In this document: piece after piece, positions 15,798-24,661 of the stretch | Position numbering within the stretch: position 1 is the first letter of the stretch | Layout: each line of letters begins with the position of its first letter | Assembly: GCA_016716565.1 (NCBI GenBank) | Contig: JADJWC010000002.1 | Location: forward strand, 310,001-374,000 | Source: a bacterium | Lineage (GTDB): Bacteria; Bacteroidota; Ignavibacteria; Ignavibacteriales; Ignavibacteriaceae | DNA: 64,000 nt | Direction of reading: 5' to 3' | Position numbers and translations under genes: made by a program | Notes under the pieces: model-generated | Told to the model about the DNA's origin: nothing | Databases searched by the model: none | What the model saw: the letters and a program-made list of their open reading frames with translations, nothing else

Positions 15798-16796
15798 TTA
15801 AATTTTGGAATCAATTGGAAGTTTATCTGGGTCTTTTTTATTTCTTTTTATTCTTTCTTCAAGCCTCTCATCAAAAAGCTTAGCAATTTCTGCACCTAGA
15901 ATAAAAACGGCAGCTGAATAATAAATCCAGAAGGCAACAACAATTCCAAGAGCATAAGCTCCGTAAATTCTGCTGAAAGTTGTAAACTTTGAAAGATAAA
16001 TTCCGAAAAGTATTTTGGCTGCTACCCAGAATATTGATGCCCAGACTGCACCAATTGCAACAGATCTCTTATGAATTTTAACAACAGGCATAAATTTGTA
16101 AAGCGATGCGAACATTAAAAACATCATAAAGAATGAAAATGATGCAGTAAAAACTCTCTCAAATATTGGTTGATTAAAAATCTGCAGGTAAGGAGTTGAT
16201 TGTGCAAATGATACAAAAAAGTCTAACATTGGCAGAAGGAGTATAAGCACAAGGAATATCAGCACGATCACGATAATCACTAAAAAGTCACGCAGCTTCC
16301 CTAGAAAAATATTTATATCAAGATCTCTTCCATAAACTCTGTTTAATACAGTTCTTAAGCTACTTGCAAATCCACTTGCGGCAAAAAATAACCCGATAAT
16401 GCCAACCCATCCCGCAATATTTCGGTATTCAATCACTTCCTGGACTCGATCAAATATTATATCTTTAGCAAAATTCGCATATTCGCTGTAAGGTATTATT
16501 GTATCAATAAGCGTGTTTATCTGCATTTCAACTTCAACGGAGTTCAAGAATTTTCCAAGGAGCCAGAATATTATTAACGTCATTGGGATGATGCAAACGA
16601 AAAGAGAAAATGCTAATCCGCCTGAGAAAAGAAATAAATGGTGGCGATCAGTACGATCGTACAGTCCTCCAAAATAATGTTTTGAAAAACCAACGAACCA
16701 ATTCCACGCAGGAACTAAATGAAGATAATACCGTAGCTTTCTGAATAATTCATAAACTTTAGAATTCCGTATTTTCTCCAGTAGTTTATTAATCAC
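15798..16796 (-). CDS. YihY/virulence factor BrkB family membrane protein
   Basis: Integral membrane protein of 332 aa with about six helices and the family pattern: LFLFSGGLAFSLFVCIIP near the first helix, SGFASSLRTVLNRVYG in the loop, and a last segment with the conserved Tyr-Gly-Ala-Y (RIYGAYALG) before two final helices. Once thought to be RNase BN, the family is now regarded as uncharacterised inner-membrane proteins with a possible envelope or lipid transport role. Its start overlaps the purL stop by 8 bp, so it is co-expressed with purL. The C-terminal tail is highly charged. Confidence 0.9.
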   Translation of the reverse strand: MINKLLEKIRNSKVYELFRKLRYYLHLVPAWNWFVGFSKHYFGGLYDRTDRHHLFLFSGGLAFSLFVCIIPMTLIIFWLLGKFLNSVEVEMQINTLIDTIIPYSEYANFAKDIIFDRVQEVIEYRNIAGWVGIIGLFFAASGFASSLRTVLNRVYGRDLDINIFLGKLRDFLVIIVIVLIFLVLILLLPMLDFFVSFAQSTPYLQIFNQPIFERVFTASFSFFMMFLMFASLYKFMPVVKIHKRSVAIGAVWASIFWVAAKILFGIYLSKFTTFSRIYGAYALGIVVAFWIYYSAAVFILGAEIAKLFDERLEERIKRNKKDPDKLPIDSKI

Positions 16797-19017
16797 CGGT
16801 CATAATCCGCGGAATTGTGTTGTAATATAATTCTGAAAGTTCAGTAACTGTAATTGAAATATCATCATTGATTTTTAATACCGAACCAGATACTATCCCT
16901 GAAATGATGAATGGTTGATTAAATGACTGCAGAACTTTTTCAAATTTATCTTTTTTATCTTTGGCTACGCTCACGATAATTTTGGATTGGGTCTCCGAGA
17001 AATATGAAAAATCTTTTCTTGATTTGATCGGGATGTTAACTTCTGCACCAAGCATTTTTTCTTCGTTGATGATGCAGCATTCTGCTAGTGCACAGACAAT
17101 TCCGCCTTCTGAAACATCGTGAGCTGAATTAATTAATTTCTTTTTAATTAATTCGAGAACTGTATCCTGAAGTTTCTTTTCAGTCTGAAGTTCAATCTGT
17201 GGAGAATTTCCTTCGACTTTTTTGTGAATGACTTTGAGATATTCGCTTCCGCCAATTTCTTCTTTGTCCTCACCCAAAACGTAAATCAGGTCACCTTCAT
17301 TTTTAAAATAAGAAGTTGTTACGTACGAAAGATCTTCGACTAGTCCGAGCATACCAATTGTCGGCGTTGGATAAACAGCACGATCAGGTGATTCATTATA
17401 AAAGCTGACGTTACCGCCTGTAACGGGAGTATCAAAGAATCTGCAGGCTTCACCCATTCCAGCAATTGCTTCAGCAAACTGCCAATAGATTTCGGGTTTG
17501 TATGGATTTCCGAAGTTTAGGCAATTTGTAATCGCTAGAGGGATTCCACCCGAGCAAACAATATTTCTTGCGGATTCAGCAACTGCAATCTTTGCACCTT
17601 CTCTTGGATTTAAATAAACGTATCGTGCATTACAATCTGTTTTCATTGCCAGAGCTTTGTTTGTTCCTTTAATATAAATTACTGCTGAATCACATCCGGG
17701 ACCGACAATTGTATTTGTTCTTACCATTGAATCATATTGTTCGTAAACCCATTTCTTGGAAGCAATGTTTGGTGAAGAAAAAACTTTCAAAAAAGCTTCC
17801 TGAATATCCTTTGGTTGAGGCAGTTCAGAAAAATCAAATTTTCTTTTTTCTTTTATATAAGCTGGCTCTTTTTGTTCTCGAATGTAAACCGGTGCTCCTC
17901 CTCCAAGTACTAAATCAAAAGGAGGAAGTTCCGCTTCTAATTTTCCTTTGTAGTTGATAAACAGCTTATCTTCATTAATTACTTCACCGATTATCTCACA
18001 GTGCAAATCCCATTTTTCAAAAACTTCTCTAACTCTGTCTTCATAACCTTTCTTCACCACGCACAACATTCTTTCCTGACTTTCGGAAAGCATAATTTCA
18101 TAAGCACTCATTCCTTCTTCACGTAACGGGACTTTATCAAGATTTATTCTCATCCCGGAGTTTCCTTTTGCACTCATCTCAGTTGTCGAGCAGGAAATTC
18201 CAGCTGCGCCCATATCCTGAATTCCAATTAAATATCCTTTGCGAATTATTTCGAGAGAAGCTTCGAGTAAAAGTTTTTCTGTGAAAGGATCACCGACCTG
18301 AACAGAAGGTCGTTTCGATTCTGATTTTTCCGAAAGTTCTTCTGATGCAAAAGTGGCTCCGTGAATTCCATCTCTTCCAGTTGATGAACCTACTATCATA
18401 ACAGGATTTCCTTCACCTTTAGCAACAGCACTTGCGAAAGTATTTGTCTTAACAATTCCAACCGCCATTGCGTTTACTAAAGGGTTGAGCTGATATGATT
18501 CATCAAAATAAACTTCCCCGGCAACAGTCGGAACACCAAAGCTGTTTCCGTAATCACCGATACCTTTTACAACTCCGGCAAAAAGATATCGTGTTCGTGC
18601 ATCATCAAGAGTTCCAAATCGAAGTGAGTTGAGAGAAGCAATTGGTCGTGCGCCCATTGTAAAAATATCTCGCATTATTCCACCGACACCTGTTGCTGCA
18701 CCTTGATATGGTTCGACGGCAGAAGGATGATTGTGACTTTCAATTTTAAATGCAACTGCAAGTCCATCACCAATATCAACAAGCCCTGCGTTCTCTTCTC
18801 CAGCACCAACTAATAATCTTCCTCCGCTTCTTGGAAGAGTTTTTAGTTGAGCAATTGAGTTTTTATAGCTGCAATGCTCACTCCACATTACACTAAAAAT
18901 TCCAAGCTCTGTGAAGGTTGGAGTTCTGGCGAGTATCTTTAAAATTCTTTCATATTCTTCTTTGTTAAGTCCGTGTTCAATTGCGAGTTCGAGAGTAACT
19001 TCTGGCTGTTTCATCAA
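16789..19017 (-). CDS. purL: phosphoribosylformylglycinamidine synthase subunit PurL
   Basis: Fourth step of purine synthesis: ATP-dependent amidation of FGAR to FGAM. At 742 aa it is the short PurL type that needs separate PurQ and PurS, neither of which is in the window. Two AIRS-like halves are visible, with the catalytic-region motif GIFSVMWSEHCSYKNS (about residues 38-53), the ATP region FKIESHNHPSAVEP (90-103), an acidic DMGAAG loop and the second half starting near VGPGCDSAV. A hairpin upstream separates it from the exonuclease gene. Confidence 0.97.
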   Translation of the reverse strand: MMKQPEVTLELAIEHGLNKEEYERILKILARTPTFTELGIFSVMWSEHCSYKNSIAQLKTLPRSGGRLLVGAGEENAGLVDIGDGLAVAFKIESHNHPSAVEPYQGAATGVGGIMRDIFTMGARPIASLNSLRFGTLDDARTRYLFAGVVKGIGDYGNSFGVPTVAGEVYFDESYQLNPLVNAMAVGIVKTNTFASAVAKGEGNPVMIVGSSTGRDGIHGATFASEELSEKSESKRPSVQVGDPFTEKLLLEASLEIIRKGYLIGIQDMGAAGISCSTTEMSAKGNSGMRINLDKVPLREEGMSAYEIMLSESQERMLCVVKKGYEDRVREVFEKWDLHCEIIGEVINEDKLFINYKGKLEAELPPFDLVLGGGAPVYIREQKEPAYIKEKRKFDFSELPQPKDIQEAFLKVFSSPNIASKKWVYEQYDSMVRTNTIVGPGCDSAVIYIKGTNKALAMKTDCNARYVYLNPREGAKIAVAESARNIVCSGGIPLAITNCLNFGNPYKPEIYWQFAEAIAGMGEACRFFDTPVTGGNVSFYNESPDRAVYPTPTIGMLGLVEDLSYVTTSYFKNEGDLIYVLGEDKEEIGGSEYLKVIHKKVEGNSPQIELQTEKKLQDTVLELIKKKLINSAHDVSEGGIVCALAECCIINEEKMLGAEVNIPIKSRKDFSYFSETQSKIIVSVAKDKKDKFEKVLQSFNQPFIISGIVSGSVLKINDDISITVTELSELYYNTIPRIMTGD

Positions 19018-19061
19018 ATATTGATTCTAAAGTTTAAGCGTGAATTTTTAGTTAGGAAATA

Positions 19062-19094
19062 TAATAAAAAGTTTCCCCTCCCTTTATGGGAGGG
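19062..19094 (-). terminator. hairpin/terminator downstream of the exonuclease gene
   Basis: Stem CCCTCCC (19076-19082) and GGGAGGG (19088-19094) with a 5 nt loop. On the minus strand it is followed within a few bases by CTTTTTATT. It lies between the exonuclease stop and purL. Confidence 0.55.
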
Positions 19095-19104
19095 TTTGTA
19101 AAAT

Positions 19105-19806
19105 TTATTTGAGGTTAAGATATTTTTCCCAAATATTAAATAATTGGTACGTCGCGTAAATATCCTTCGAGCAATAAACTGCAATATCTTTTATTCGTCC
19201 AGCTTCATAAAGATTTTTTACTTCCATTCCTGATATGTCTTTTGATTTGGGAGATTCAATTCCAAATGACTGGCAATAAAAATCAAGATTAAATTTTCTT
19301 GTTGATCCATAAAAAGTAAATTGCTCAAGGAGATCTATGTGCTCATCACCGTATCTGTAACCCATTAAATTTTTTGTAACCTTTACTCTAACCATCGCAG
19401 AGCGCATCATTAAAAAAGGGACATCAAAATTTCTTCCATTAAAAGTGATGAATTGGTCAACTCGTTTTGCAACACGCCAGAATGATTCAAGAATTTCTTT
19501 TTCAGATAATCCTTTGTATTGAACCTTTCCTCCGCCTGTGGCGGACTCGCTTGTCCACTCTTCTTTCTTTTGGCTTTCGTAATAGACATAAGATTTTTCT
19601 TTCTCGACATCATAAATACCGATCACAATACATTTTGAAGTGTATGGATAAAGACTTGTGTAGCGAATTGCATCGTCAATCATCATTTGACGTTTTTCCG
19701 GATCGGGTTCTTTATCAGCGTATCTTAGAAGATATTCTCTCTGACTTTCAGAAAGAGTTTCGAAAGGATAAGCGCAAGTTTCTATATCGAACACTATTCT
19801 TCGCAT
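19105..19806 (-). CDS. predicted PolB-like 3'-5' exonuclease (DEDDy, RNase H fold)
   Basis: Protein of 233 aa with the three exonuclease motifs: Exo I FDIET (residues 5-9), Exo II FITFNGRNFDVPFL, and Exo III ending YCSKD near the C-terminus (tyrosine subclass). This matches the stand-alone predicted 3'-5' exonucleases related to the proofreading domain of family B DNA polymerases. No polymerase domain is attached. An insert around SESATGGGKVQ is encoded by a palindromic GC-rich repeat (19531-19545) that preserves the frame between strand segments, away from the catalytic motifs. It appears to be a single-gene unit. Confidence 0.85.
   Translation of the reverse strand: MRRIVFDIETCAYPFETLSESQREYLLRYADKEPDPEKRQMMIDDAIRYTSLYPYTSKCIVIGIYDVEKEKSYVYYESQKKEEWTSESATGGGKVQYKGLSEKEILESFWRVAKRVDQFITFNGRNFDVPFLMMRSAMVRVKVTKNLMGYRYGDEHIDLLEQFTFYGSTRKFNLDFYCQSFGIESPKSKDISGMEVKNLYEAGRIKDIAVYCSKDIYATYQLFNIWEKYLNLK
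19531..19556. repeat. short GC-rich palindrome inside the exonuclease gene
   Basis: TCCGCC-TGT-GGCGGA (19531-19545) followed by CTCGCTTGTCC. It is GC-rich against an AT-rich gene and related in pattern to the CCTGCCTGTCGGACAGGCAG stretch at about 56227-56246. Confidence 0.55.
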
Positions 19807-19881
19807 TTTGCCTCCTAAAAATTGTGTGAAGAATTTTAACTTAAATCCCGCTCAGTTGGGATTCGCAATGACAAGATAGTA

Positions 19882-20364
19882 TTAATCTCTCAAAATTTTT
19901 ACTAATGGTTCAAAAGATTTAACTTTTTCTATGAAATGATCTGGCAATGACGTTGATTTTCTACTTTTGGGATCGACAAAAACTACAACACCTTTTCCGT
20001 CAACTATTAGTTCACCCGTTTTCTGTTTTACAATTAAATGATCGTAACCAAAAGAAGAATTTTTTATGTATGAGATTCTTGAATAAACTTCCAAGACATC
20101 ATCGTAATAGGCATGGCTTCGGTAATTAATTTCATTTCTAACCATAAAAAATATTTTTCCATCTGAGAAAATTCCTTTTTCAGGCATTAACCCGGCAGCT
20201 TTTATGTATTCAAGTCTGGCTGTTTCAAAAAAATTAATGTAGACAGCATTGTTGCAAACACCGAGCATATCGACTTCGTGAAATCTTACTGTTACTGTGT
20301 ATTTGTGTTTGAAGTCGTATGGAGTTAAAGATTTCTCAGTCATAATAGTTCTTTTTGTTAACAT
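19882..20364 (-). CDS. YbgC/4-hydroxybenzoyl-CoA-type acyl-CoA thioesterase
   Basis: Hot-dog-fold thioesterase of about 155-160 aa. The active-site helix region VRFHEVDMLGVCNNAVYINFFE shows the family spacing with the aspartate in EVD and the NNAVY loop. The central strand IKNSSFGYDHLIV and GKGVVVFVD near the C-terminus complete the fold. The substrate acyl-CoA cannot be told from sequence. The second methionine (base 20343, MTEKSLTP) is an equally likely start and removes seven residues. The gene stands alone, 72 bp downstream of the exonuclease start. Confidence 0.85.
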   Translation of the reverse strand: MLTKRTIMTEKSLTPYDFKHKYTVTVRFHEVDMLGVCNNAVYINFFETARLEYIKAAGLMPEKGIFSDGKIFFMVRNEINYRSHAYYDDVLEVYSRISYIKNSSFGYDHLIVKQKTGELIVDGKGVVVFVDPKSRKSTSLPDHFIEKVKSFEPLVKILRD

Positions 20365-20445
20365 AGAAATTGATTTATTGTTTCATTGTTATATTGTTAA
20401 AAATATTCGCGCCTCAACAATAAAGCAATAATAACAATGCAACAA

Positions 20446-21471
20446 TTATTTAAAAATATTATCGAGAATATCGGCAGCCTTTTCAATATCATTATCAGTA
20501 ACATCAAGATGAGTAACTGCTCGCAGTGAATCAATTGTTCCCGGTGTAAGTATCAATCCCATTTCCCGGCATTTTATCAGACCTTCTTTTGGAGTCACCT
20601 TCACTGGCTTGAAGAGAAGAATATTTGTTTGGACTGCAGCCATATTTATTTCAAGATTTGGGTTTAGCTTAATTCTTTCAGCCAGATGTTTTGCTCTCCA
20701 GTGATCTTCCTTTAATCGTTCTCTATTATTCTGAATAGCATACAAAGCTGCTGCCGCAAGAATTCCAACCTGTCTCATTCCTCCACCCCAGGCTTTTCGT
20801 ACACGATAGGCTTCCTGAATAAATTCTTTGGAACCAGCAATTGCCGAACCAACAGGTGCACCAAGTCCTTTTGAAAAACAGCAAGATACAGTATCAAAGT
20901 GTTGAGCATAATCTTTTGCAGACAATCCGGTTTCGACACAGGCGTTCCAGACTCTTGCTCCATCAAGATGATAGTAAAGTTGATGTTTCCTTGAAAGATT
21001 TTTTAGTGCAATAATATTATCAAGTGGCCAGATTGTTCCGCCAGCACGGTTGTGAGTGTTTTCAACTTCAATAACTTTGGTTCGGGGCATATGATAGGCA
21101 GTTGTACGAATATAAGGTTCAACCTGATCTGCTCGTAGAATTCCAAGTTCACCATCAAGAGGATAAAGTTGAATACCACTTAATCTTGCTGGAGAAGATG
21201 ATTCGTAATTAAAGATGTGAGCTTCGCGATCGCAGATAACTTCATCACCGGGCTCGGTTAGAACATTCAGACAAATCTGATTTCCCATTAAGCCGCTTGG
21301 AACATATAAAGCTGCTTCTTTTCCAAGAAGTTCAGCAACAAATTCTTCAAGCTTGTTTACTGTTGGATCTTCTTTGAAAACATCATCACCGACTTCAGCT
21401 TCGTACATTGCTTTACGCATTTCAGGTGATGGTTTTGTTACTGTATCGCTTCTTAAGTCTATAAATTTCAT
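20446..21471 (-). CDS. ltaE: low-specificity L-threonine aldolase
   Basis: PLP-dependent enzyme that cleaves threonine or allo-threonine to glycine and acetaldehyde. The 341 aa form begins MKFIDLRSDTVTKPS, the standard family N-terminus. A longer frame from 21534 adds residues SSFDRLRMTLR encoded by an intergenic repeat, so it is rejected. The PLP lysine lies in CFSKGLGAPVGS, the substrate-pocket HLDGARVWNA segment is intact, and EVENTHNRAGG is present. It is monocistronic, bounded upstream by a repeat. Confidence 0.95.
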   Translation of the reverse strand: MKFIDLRSDTVTKPSPEMRKAMYEAEVGDDVFKEDPTVNKLEEFVAELLGKEAALYVPSGLMGNQICLNVLTEPGDEVICDREAHIFNYESSSPARLSGIQLYPLDGELGILRADQVEPYIRTTAYHMPRTKVIEVENTHNRAGGTIWPLDNIIALKNLSRKHQLYYHLDGARVWNACVETGLSAKDYAQHFDTVSCCFSKGLGAPVGSAIAGSKEFIQEAYRVRKAWGGGMRQVGILAAAALYAIQNNRERLKEDHWRAKHLAERIKLNPNLEINMAAVQTNILLFKPVKVTPKEGLIKCREMGLILTPGTIDSLRAVTHLDVTDNDIEKAADILDNIFK

Positions 21472-21484
21472 TTTGCATCTTAAT

Positions 21485-21557
21485 GTCATCCTGAGCCTGT
21501 CGAAGGATGACTTTATTGGAAAGTAAGGTGTCACACTTCGACGGGCTCAGTGTGACA
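21485..21557. repeat. inverted pair of TGAGCCTGTCGAAGG-type repeats
   Basis: Two half elements facing each other: GTCATCCTGAGCCTGTCGAA at 21485 and its relative inverted at 21529-21557. It lies between lnt and ltaE and is the source of the spurious SFDRLRMT peptide upstream of threonine aldolase. Confidence 0.75.
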
Positions 21558-21564
21558 GAAGAAT

Positions 21565-23223
21565 TCACATTTTAAATTTTTTCTTCAGCCAAATTAAAAT
21601 ATTCATCCCAAATATCCAGAACGAAAAAACTGAAGAGAGAATTGGCACAATTAAAGGATTTGCTGAATAAAAAGTTTTTTCAGTCTGAACCGGAACTTCT
21701 CCAACCAGAGTAGTTTTCACGAACATATCCGTTTCGGATAGAATTTCTCCTTTTGCATTGATGATACAACTTACACCTCCGTTTGCACAACGCACAACTG
21801 ATCTTCTGTTTTCAACTGCACGGAGTATCGCAAAATCTTTGTGCTGATATGGTCCGCTCGATTTTCCATACCAACTATCGTTTGTGACCACAGTGATTAA
21901 CTCTGCACCCTTCTGAACAAATGAAGTAACAAAAACAGGATCAACTGATTCATAGCAAACGAGGCCACCAACTTTAACTGTATCAAGTTCATCATTGTAA
22001 ATTGAAAAAATTGTCGTATCCTTTCCAATATTCCATCCGGTAATTCCAACACCCCATTTCAACAAATCACCAAGAAAAGCAAACTGATCAACAAAAGGAA
22101 CTCTTTCACCAAGCGGGACAAGTTTCATTTTTCCATAGCGTTGAATCTCTCTGGTTCCAGGATTCAATCCAAGCACAGCATTATAAGTTCTATAAAAATA
22201 ATTTCCTTGTTCAGAGAATTTTGAATCTACTGGAATATTATTTTCATTTAGGTCATAAATTATATCCGGCATTCCTGTAAGAAGTGATACATCATTACTA
22301 TCGAGGAACTTATAAATTGAATTTTCAACGATAAGAAAAGATCCTCCGAATGCATAAACAGGAAGTGCTGTCTCAGGCCAGAGAATAACCTGTGCTCCTT
22401 CATCAACACATTTTTGTGAAAGGCCAAGATATAAATTCAGGAGATCACCAAGATTTCCGGTTGACCATTTATCCCAGGGATTCAAATCAGGCTGAACAAT
22501 TCCAACTTTAACTTTTTTTTCTGAAATCTTGAAAGATGAAACTTTATAGATACCATATACAACCAGGCAAAGAAAAATTATAACAGCAAAAACCAAAGGT
22601 TTAGCATTTAGTTTTTGGTTTTCTTTCCTTTCAAAAAAAGATTTGAATAAAAGAACATTGGTGTAAGCAACAACTAATGACAACCCATTCGTTCCGATTA
22701 TATCGGCAGCTTGAATAAATAAGTTGAACTTTGCAAGTCCGTGTCCAAGTAAAAGCCAGGGAAATCTTAAATCTGTTAAAGTTAAAAGATATTCAAGTGT
22801 TACCCAGAAAATCGGGAAAAGCCAAAGCGCATCAAACTTTGGAAATACTTTTTTTGCCAGGTAAAAAAGCGTAGATGGAATCATCATCACACAGGGATAA
22901 ACCAGAAGCAACGCAACACCTGATAGCACTAAATAAGGATCGGCTTCAGCTTGCCAACTGCCAACCCAGTAAATTGTGATGAGACTAAAAACCAGGGAAA
23001 AGAGAAATGTTGCTTTGCTTATTGAGGCTAGCGAATTTTTTTTTGTAATGACCGTAAAATATGGAATGAGTCCAACAAAAATCAGCAACGTGAACGGAAA
23101 TGGAAAAGGAGGAAATGAAATTCCGAGTATAATTCCACTTACGATTAACAGAAGCCTTTCTTTTCTCCGCTGTCTTTTTTCTTCTGGAGTTAGATGTATT
23201 CTGTATTTTGATAAAAACTTCAA
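21565..23223 (-). CDS. lnt: apolipoprotein N-acyltransferase Lnt
   Basis: Inner-membrane enzyme that adds the third acyl chain to lipoproteins. The 552 aa protein has about seven helices and a periplasmic nitrilase domain with the catalytic triad in recognisable settings: Glu in WPETALP, Lys in GKMKLVPLGERVPF, and Cys in GGLVCYESV. One further helix closes the C-terminus. It overlaps the DedA gene by 4 bp. The many predicted lipoproteins in this window (NosL, cytochrome c, TPR protein, DUF4837) are its expected substrates. Confidence 0.95.
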   Translation of the reverse strand: MKFLSKYRIHLTPEEKRQRRKERLLLIVSGIILGISFPPFPFPFTLLIFVGLIPYFTVITKKNSLASISKATFLFSLVFSLITIYWVGSWQAEADPYLVLSGVALLLVYPCVMMIPSTLFYLAKKVFPKFDALWLFPIFWVTLEYLLTLTDLRFPWLLLGHGLAKFNLFIQAADIIGTNGLSLVVAYTNVLLFKSFFERKENQKLNAKPLVFAVIIFLCLVVYGIYKVSSFKISEKKVKVGIVQPDLNPWDKWSTGNLGDLLNLYLGLSQKCVDEGAQVILWPETALPVYAFGGSFLIVENSIYKFLDSNDVSLLTGMPDIIYDLNENNIPVDSKFSEQGNYFYRTYNAVLGLNPGTREIQRYGKMKLVPLGERVPFVDQFAFLGDLLKWGVGITGWNIGKDTTIFSIYNDELDTVKVGGLVCYESVDPVFVTSFVQKGAELITVVTNDSWYGKSSGPYQHKDFAILRAVENRRSVVRCANGGVSCIINAKGEILSETDMFVKTTLVGEVPVQTEKTFYSANPLIVPILSSVFSFWIFGMNILIWLKKKFKM

Positions 23224-23831
23224 ACAGCAGATTTCCTTTTTCTAAAAAATAATCGAACGATAAAAAATAAAATTACAATCGCAGTAACAACGATAACTAT
23301 GTTACTATAGGTTGTCAGGTATTCATCGACTTTAGCAACATTATCTCCAAAAATAAATCCAAGGTATAACATAATCGCATTCCAGAGTAATGCAGAGATA
23401 AAACAAAGAGTGATTGTTCTCTTCGGATCAAGATTGCTAATTCCTGCAAAGAAAGAAATGACCGCTCTCGTGCCGGGCATAAATCGATTTACAACAACAA
23501 TAAGGTAACCGTACTTTCTAAACCATGCTTCAACTCTGTCAAGTGATTTAACAGGAATATACTTGAATCTACCGGAGTGAATTAATTTTTTATCAACAGT
23601 TGCACCGATGTAGAACATAAGAGCAAAACCTAAAATGCTGCCTACTGTCGCAAATGAAAGAGCGAGAAGAAAATTAATTGCTCCCGTACCAACCAGTGAA
23701 CCGCCGACAACCGTCACAACATCACTTGGTGATGGCGGAAAAACATTTTCAATGAATGCAAAAAAGAAAAGTGTGATGTAAATCCAGAAAGGAGGAAAGG
23801 TTGCAATCCTGGTAAGTATATCTTCAAACAT
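23220..23831 (-). CDS. DedA-family (SNARE-associated/VTT) membrane protein
   Basis: Protein of 203 aa with four to five helices and the family signatures: an N-terminal re-entrant ENVFPPSPSDVV segment, GFALMFYIGATV, and the conserved R-F-x-P-G-x-R-A motif (NRFMPGTRAVISFFAG). DedA proteins are polytopic flippase-like proteins for phospholipids or undecaprenyl phosphate. It sits between ispF (1 bp overlap) and lnt (4 bp overlap) in one tight operon of envelope and isoprenoid genes. Confidence 0.92.
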   Translation of the reverse strand: MFEDILTRIATFPPFWIYITLFFFAFIENVFPPSPSDVVTVVGGSLVGTGAINFLLALSFATVGSILGFALMFYIGATVDKKLIHSGRFKYIPVKSLDRVEAWFRKYGYLIVVVNRFMPGTRAVISFFAGISNLDPKRTITLCFISALLWNAIMLYLGFIFGDNVAKVDEYLTTYSNIVIVVTAIVILFFIVRLFFRKRKSAV

Positions 23832-24316
23832 TATTTTCTGACTACTGTTGCAACAGCCATTACAGAAATGCCTTCCTCTCTTCCAACAAATCCAAGTTTT
23901 TCAGTCGTTGTTGCTTTGATTGAAATTCGGTCAGAGCCAATATCCAGTATCTTTGAAATCTTTTCTTTCATTTTCTGTGTATAAGGTGAAATCTTGGGCA
24001 GTTGAAGCATTACCACAACATCGATATTATTAACATAAAATCCCCTGTTACGAATAAGTTCGTGAGCTCTTTTCAGGAAGACGGTGCTGTCTGCATTTTT
24101 ATAGCGTGGGTCATCATCAGGAAAGTGAGTACCGATATCACCAAGCGAAAGTGAGCCAAGCATTGCGTCGGTAACAGCATGAAGTAGTGCATCAGCATCT
24201 GAATGTCCAGCTAATCCTTTGTCGTAAGGGATTTCTATTCCGCCGAGGATAAGTTTACGTCCTCCAGCAAATGCGTGAACATCAAATCCGATTCCGGTTC
24301 TTAAATCTATTATCAA
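23831..24316 (-). CDS. ispF: 2-C-methyl-D-erythritol 2,4-cyclodiphosphate synthase IspF
   Basis: Fifth step of the MEP isoprenoid pathway. At 161 aa it has the standard length, with the zinc ligands D12, H14 and H46 in FDVHAF and HSDADALLHAVTDA, followed by LSLGDIGTHFPD and ATTTEKLGFVGREEGI near the C-terminus. The start overlaps the acylphosphatase stop by 4 bp. Fusion with IspD, seen in some bacteria, is absent. Confidence 0.97.
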   Translation of the reverse strand: MIIDLRTGIGFDVHAFAGGRKLILGGIEIPYDKGLAGHSDADALLHAVTDAMLGSLSLGDIGTHFPDDDPRYKNADSTVFLKRAHELIRNRGFYVNNIDVVVMLQLPKISPYTQKMKEKISKILDIGSDRISIKATTTEKLGFVGREEGISVMAVATVVRK

Positions 24317-24588
24317 AATCTCACCTCAAAGTCTGTGAATTCATTTTTTGGTTCCTGCCAATCTACTTTACACAATTTAACAGAAGCATGTATTGGGCCC
24401 ACCTTTAACTTATTAATTAATTCATCAACTATTGCTTTTTCTCCTTCAACAACTGTAAGCACTTCACCAGTATAAAGGTTTTGAGTGAAACCTTTCAATC
24501 CGAGTTTTTGTGCTTCACGAACTACGAAATACCTGTATCCAACTCCCTGAACCAAGCCGTTAACAATGATTTCCGCACGAACTTCCAT
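24313..24588 (-). CDS. acyP: acylphosphatase
   Basis: Small enzyme of 91 aa that hydrolyses acyl phosphates such as acetyl or carbamoyl phosphate. The catalytic pair is R19 in VQGVGYRYF and N37 in GFTQNLYTGEV, and the beta-alpha-beta fold length is normal. The second conserved signature is diverged but recognisable. It is linked to ispF by a 4 bp overlap and separated from era by about 70 bp. Confidence 0.93.
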   Translation of the reverse strand: MEVRAEIIVNGLVQGVGYRYFVVREAQKLGLKGFTQNLYTGEVLTVVEGEKAIVDELINKLKVGPIHASVKLCKVDWQEPKNEFTDFEVRF

Positions 24589-24661
24589 TTATAAGAAAAA
24601 TTCTTTGAGAATTTATTTAAAAATTTAGATAAACTTTGCTTTAGTACAAAGATAAGCGGAT

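Noticed and set aside
21472..21534. N-terminal extension of threonine aldolase (SFDRLRMT peptide)
   Set aside because: Encoded by a known type of intergenic repeat; the family N-terminus begins at MKFIDLRSD.
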